Below, in pieces: positions 62,979 to 64,000 of a stretch of 64,000 nucleotides of DNA. Source of the stretch: Desulfurobacterium thermolithotrophum DSM 11699. Lineage in GTDB: Bacteria > Aquificota > Aquificia > Desulfurobacteriales > Desulfurobacteriaceae. Location: assembly GCF_000191045.1 (NCBI RefSeq), contig NC_015185.1, positions 62,001 to 126,000 on the forward strand, read 5' to 3'. How positions within the stretch are numbered: the first letter of the stretch is position 1; every line of letters starts with the position of its first letter. The notes under the pieces are model-generated. The model saw nothing but the letters and a program-made list of their open reading frames with translations. It was not told the DNA's origin and did not search any database. A program made the translations under genes and the position numbers.

Positions 62979-63484
62979 CCTCTAACCTCCTCTATTAACT
63001 TTTTTAGAACTTCGAGAATATCTTTGTCTATGAATCCTGCGTAGCTAAGTTTTCCTGAATCTACAAAATAAATCAGCATTACAACTAGCGTAAGTATAAC
63101 AAAAATTTCACCAAATTTTCCTGAACGAACAAGTTTTAAAGATAAACGAGGATAGTACTTAAAAGAGAATGGAACTCCAAGAGGATTTAGAATATCAAGA
63201 AGAATGTGAGAAGCGTAACCTATTGAAAAAGAAAGGAAGTAGCGTCCTATTTCGTAGCTGTAATGATCTCTAAGATATAGAGAAAGAAAAACTAAGACTA
63301 TTGGTATAGCAATATGATGTGTAATTCCTCTGTGAGAGTTAAAAAGGGTTCTATTTTGTCTAAATGGCAATCCCTTTTTCAAGTCAATATCTGGTAAAAC
63401 ACTTCCAAAAGCTGCCGGAATTATGGGTAATTGAAAAAACGCAGCAAGGAGAATTCCTCCTAAGATATGAGTACCTGCTGTCAT
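62975..63484 (-). CDS. DUF457/YdjM-type membrane metal-dependent hydrolase-like protein
   Basis: Integral membrane protein with the conserved N-terminal [21 protein letters not shown] and [10 protein letters not shown] (His-rich, likely metal binding), then about three more membrane segments. This fits the YdjM/LexA-regulated membrane hydrolase family, of unknown function. 169 aa is normal. It overlaps transaldolase and the next gene by 4 bases each, forming a tight minus-strand operon. Confidence 0.88.
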   Translation of the reverse strand: MTAGTHILGGILLAAFFQLPIIPAAFGSVLPDIDLKKGLPFRQNRTLFNSHRGITHHIAIPIVLVFLSLYLRDHYSYEIGRYFLSFSIGYASHILLDILNPLGVPFSFKYYPRLSLKLVRSGKFGEIFVILTLVVMLIYFVDSGKLSYAGFIDKDILEVLKKLIEEVRG

Positions 63485-64000
63485 CCTATAAACTCTCTTA
63501 TAAAAGGATTGTTATTTATTTCTTCTTTTACAGTTGTTCTAGGGCCGTGTCCTGGAATGATAAGCGTATCAGGATTTAGCTGATTTAAAACTTTTACTAC
63601 TGAACGTTTAAGTTCATGGCGATTACTCATAGGAAGATCGTATCTACCTATACTTCCCTTGAATATTAGGTCTCCAACAATTGCTACATCTGCTTTTGGA
63701 GAAAATAAGACAATACTTCCAGGAGAATGACCAGGAGAGTGAATAATTTTGAAATTAAAGTTTCCAAGTTTTAGCTCGTCTTCATCTTTTAAAGTTTTTT
63801 CTGGAGATGGAGAATACTCTGCACCTGCAAGTTCTCCGATTTCACTTTCAACCCAAAAGTTTAAATGCTTAGCTGCTTCTTCGTGCATTATTAAATCGGC
63901 CTTAGGAAATTTTAGCTTTGCCCATGCATTTGCAGCTATGTGATCAGGATGTTCATGAGTGTTTATTATGTACTTTACGTTAAGGTCTTTCCTAGAAAGT
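63481..64000 (-). CDS. MBL-fold hydrolase (glyoxalase II-like), C-terminal part
   Basis: Runs off the right edge; the frame is open to base 64000, so the N-terminus is missing. The metal motif THEHPDH is visible just inside the edge, followed by SPGHSPGSIVLFS, GDLIFKGSIGR and the late GHGPRT with the last His. This is the glyoxalase II-like MBL subgroup, which cleaves thioesters. Its end overlaps the DUF457-like gene by 4 bases. Confidence 0.9.
   Translation of the reverse strand, partial: LSRKDLNVKYIINTHEHPDHIAANAWAKLKFPKADLIMHEEAAKHLNFWVESEIGELAGAEYSPSPEKTLKDEDELKLGNFNFKIIHSPGHSPGSIVLFSPKADVAIVGDLIFKGSIGRYDLPMSNRHELKRSVVKVLNQLNPDTLIIPGHGPRTTVKEEINNNPFIREFIG

Noticed and set aside
1-64000. 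CRISPR arrays, prophage, rRNA genes or replication origin
   Set aside because: No regularly spaced repeats, phage gene runs, rRNA or DnaA-box clusters were seen.

Overview
The window is an AT-rich, gene-dense bacterial chromosome segment with 67 protein-gene calls, one tRNA, one riboswitch and two mobile elements. Gram-negative envelope genes (BamD-like lipoprotein, TonB-dependent receptor, heptose genes gmhB and rfaE2, ArnT-like glycosyltransferases), a BtuFCD/BtuB system, an isolated nifB, an archaeal-type AK6/Fap7 kinase and a 2-phosphoglycerate kinase, with Lys/Glu-rich proteins and many TTG starts, suggest a thermophilic, anaerobic, chemolithotrophic bacterium. My best guess is Aquificota, Desulfurobacterium-like. 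That placement is inference; no rRNA gene is present.

Layout. 1-2.5 kb: three unknown minus-strand genes, then pgeF and dprA. 2.5-10.3 kb: lepB, a DUF481-like porin, a membrane protein, then the B12-type radical SAM / RNase G / BamD / rsfS / rlmH run. 10.3-12.7 kb: nifB with its own sigma-54 promoter and a NifA-type upstream site, a YhcC-type radical SAM gene and an acidic protein. 12.8-18.8 kb: CDP-alcohol phosphatidyltransferase, mltG, 2-phosphoglycerate kinase, crcB, AMMECR1, an M50 protease, then a broken deoA/pdp gene. 18.8-23.3 kb: hyuA and hyuB separated by an AbiEii-type toxin-like pair. 23.4-32.7 kb: UvrD helicase, aminotransferase, SlyD, flavin reductase, a DpnII-type restriction-modification pair, pyrF, hom, alaC. 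32.8-37.2 kb: cobalamin riboswitch and btuF-btuC-btuD-btuB. 37.3-44.4 kb: CitE-like lyase, LysR, gmhB, truD, HDOD, rsmB, AK6. 44.4-52.6 kb: carB, rfaE2, trmFO, LysM protein, pgk, nadD. 52.7-58 kb: a lipid-linked glycosylation locus (flippase-like protein, GT2, two GT39). 58-64 kb: Sir2, tRNA-Leu, MBL protein, ffh, an IS481-type insertion in khpA, transaldolase, a DUF457-like protein and a partial MBL hydrolase.

The strongest unusual signals are five. (1) A 311-bp GC-rich, non-coding, highly structured element splits deoA. It ends in an IS200/IS605-type right-end hairpin, carries an internal extended -10 promoter, and its exact removal restores the deoA frame, so it looks like a TnpB-less omega-RNA element; deoA carries a second lesion downstream in an A7 run. 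(2) An IS481-type element sits at the 5' end of khpA, fusing the transposase frame to the KH domain. Its left end forms a palindrome reaching the transposase ribosome site, and its reading frame needs a -1 shift. (3) A lone nifB has a textbook sigma-54 promoter and a TGT-N10-ACA dyad. (4) An AbiEii-like pair lies inside the hyuAB operon. (5) Two genes usual in archaea (AK6/Fap7 and 2-phosphoglycerate kinase with two ATP-cones) occur in ordinary bacterial operons.
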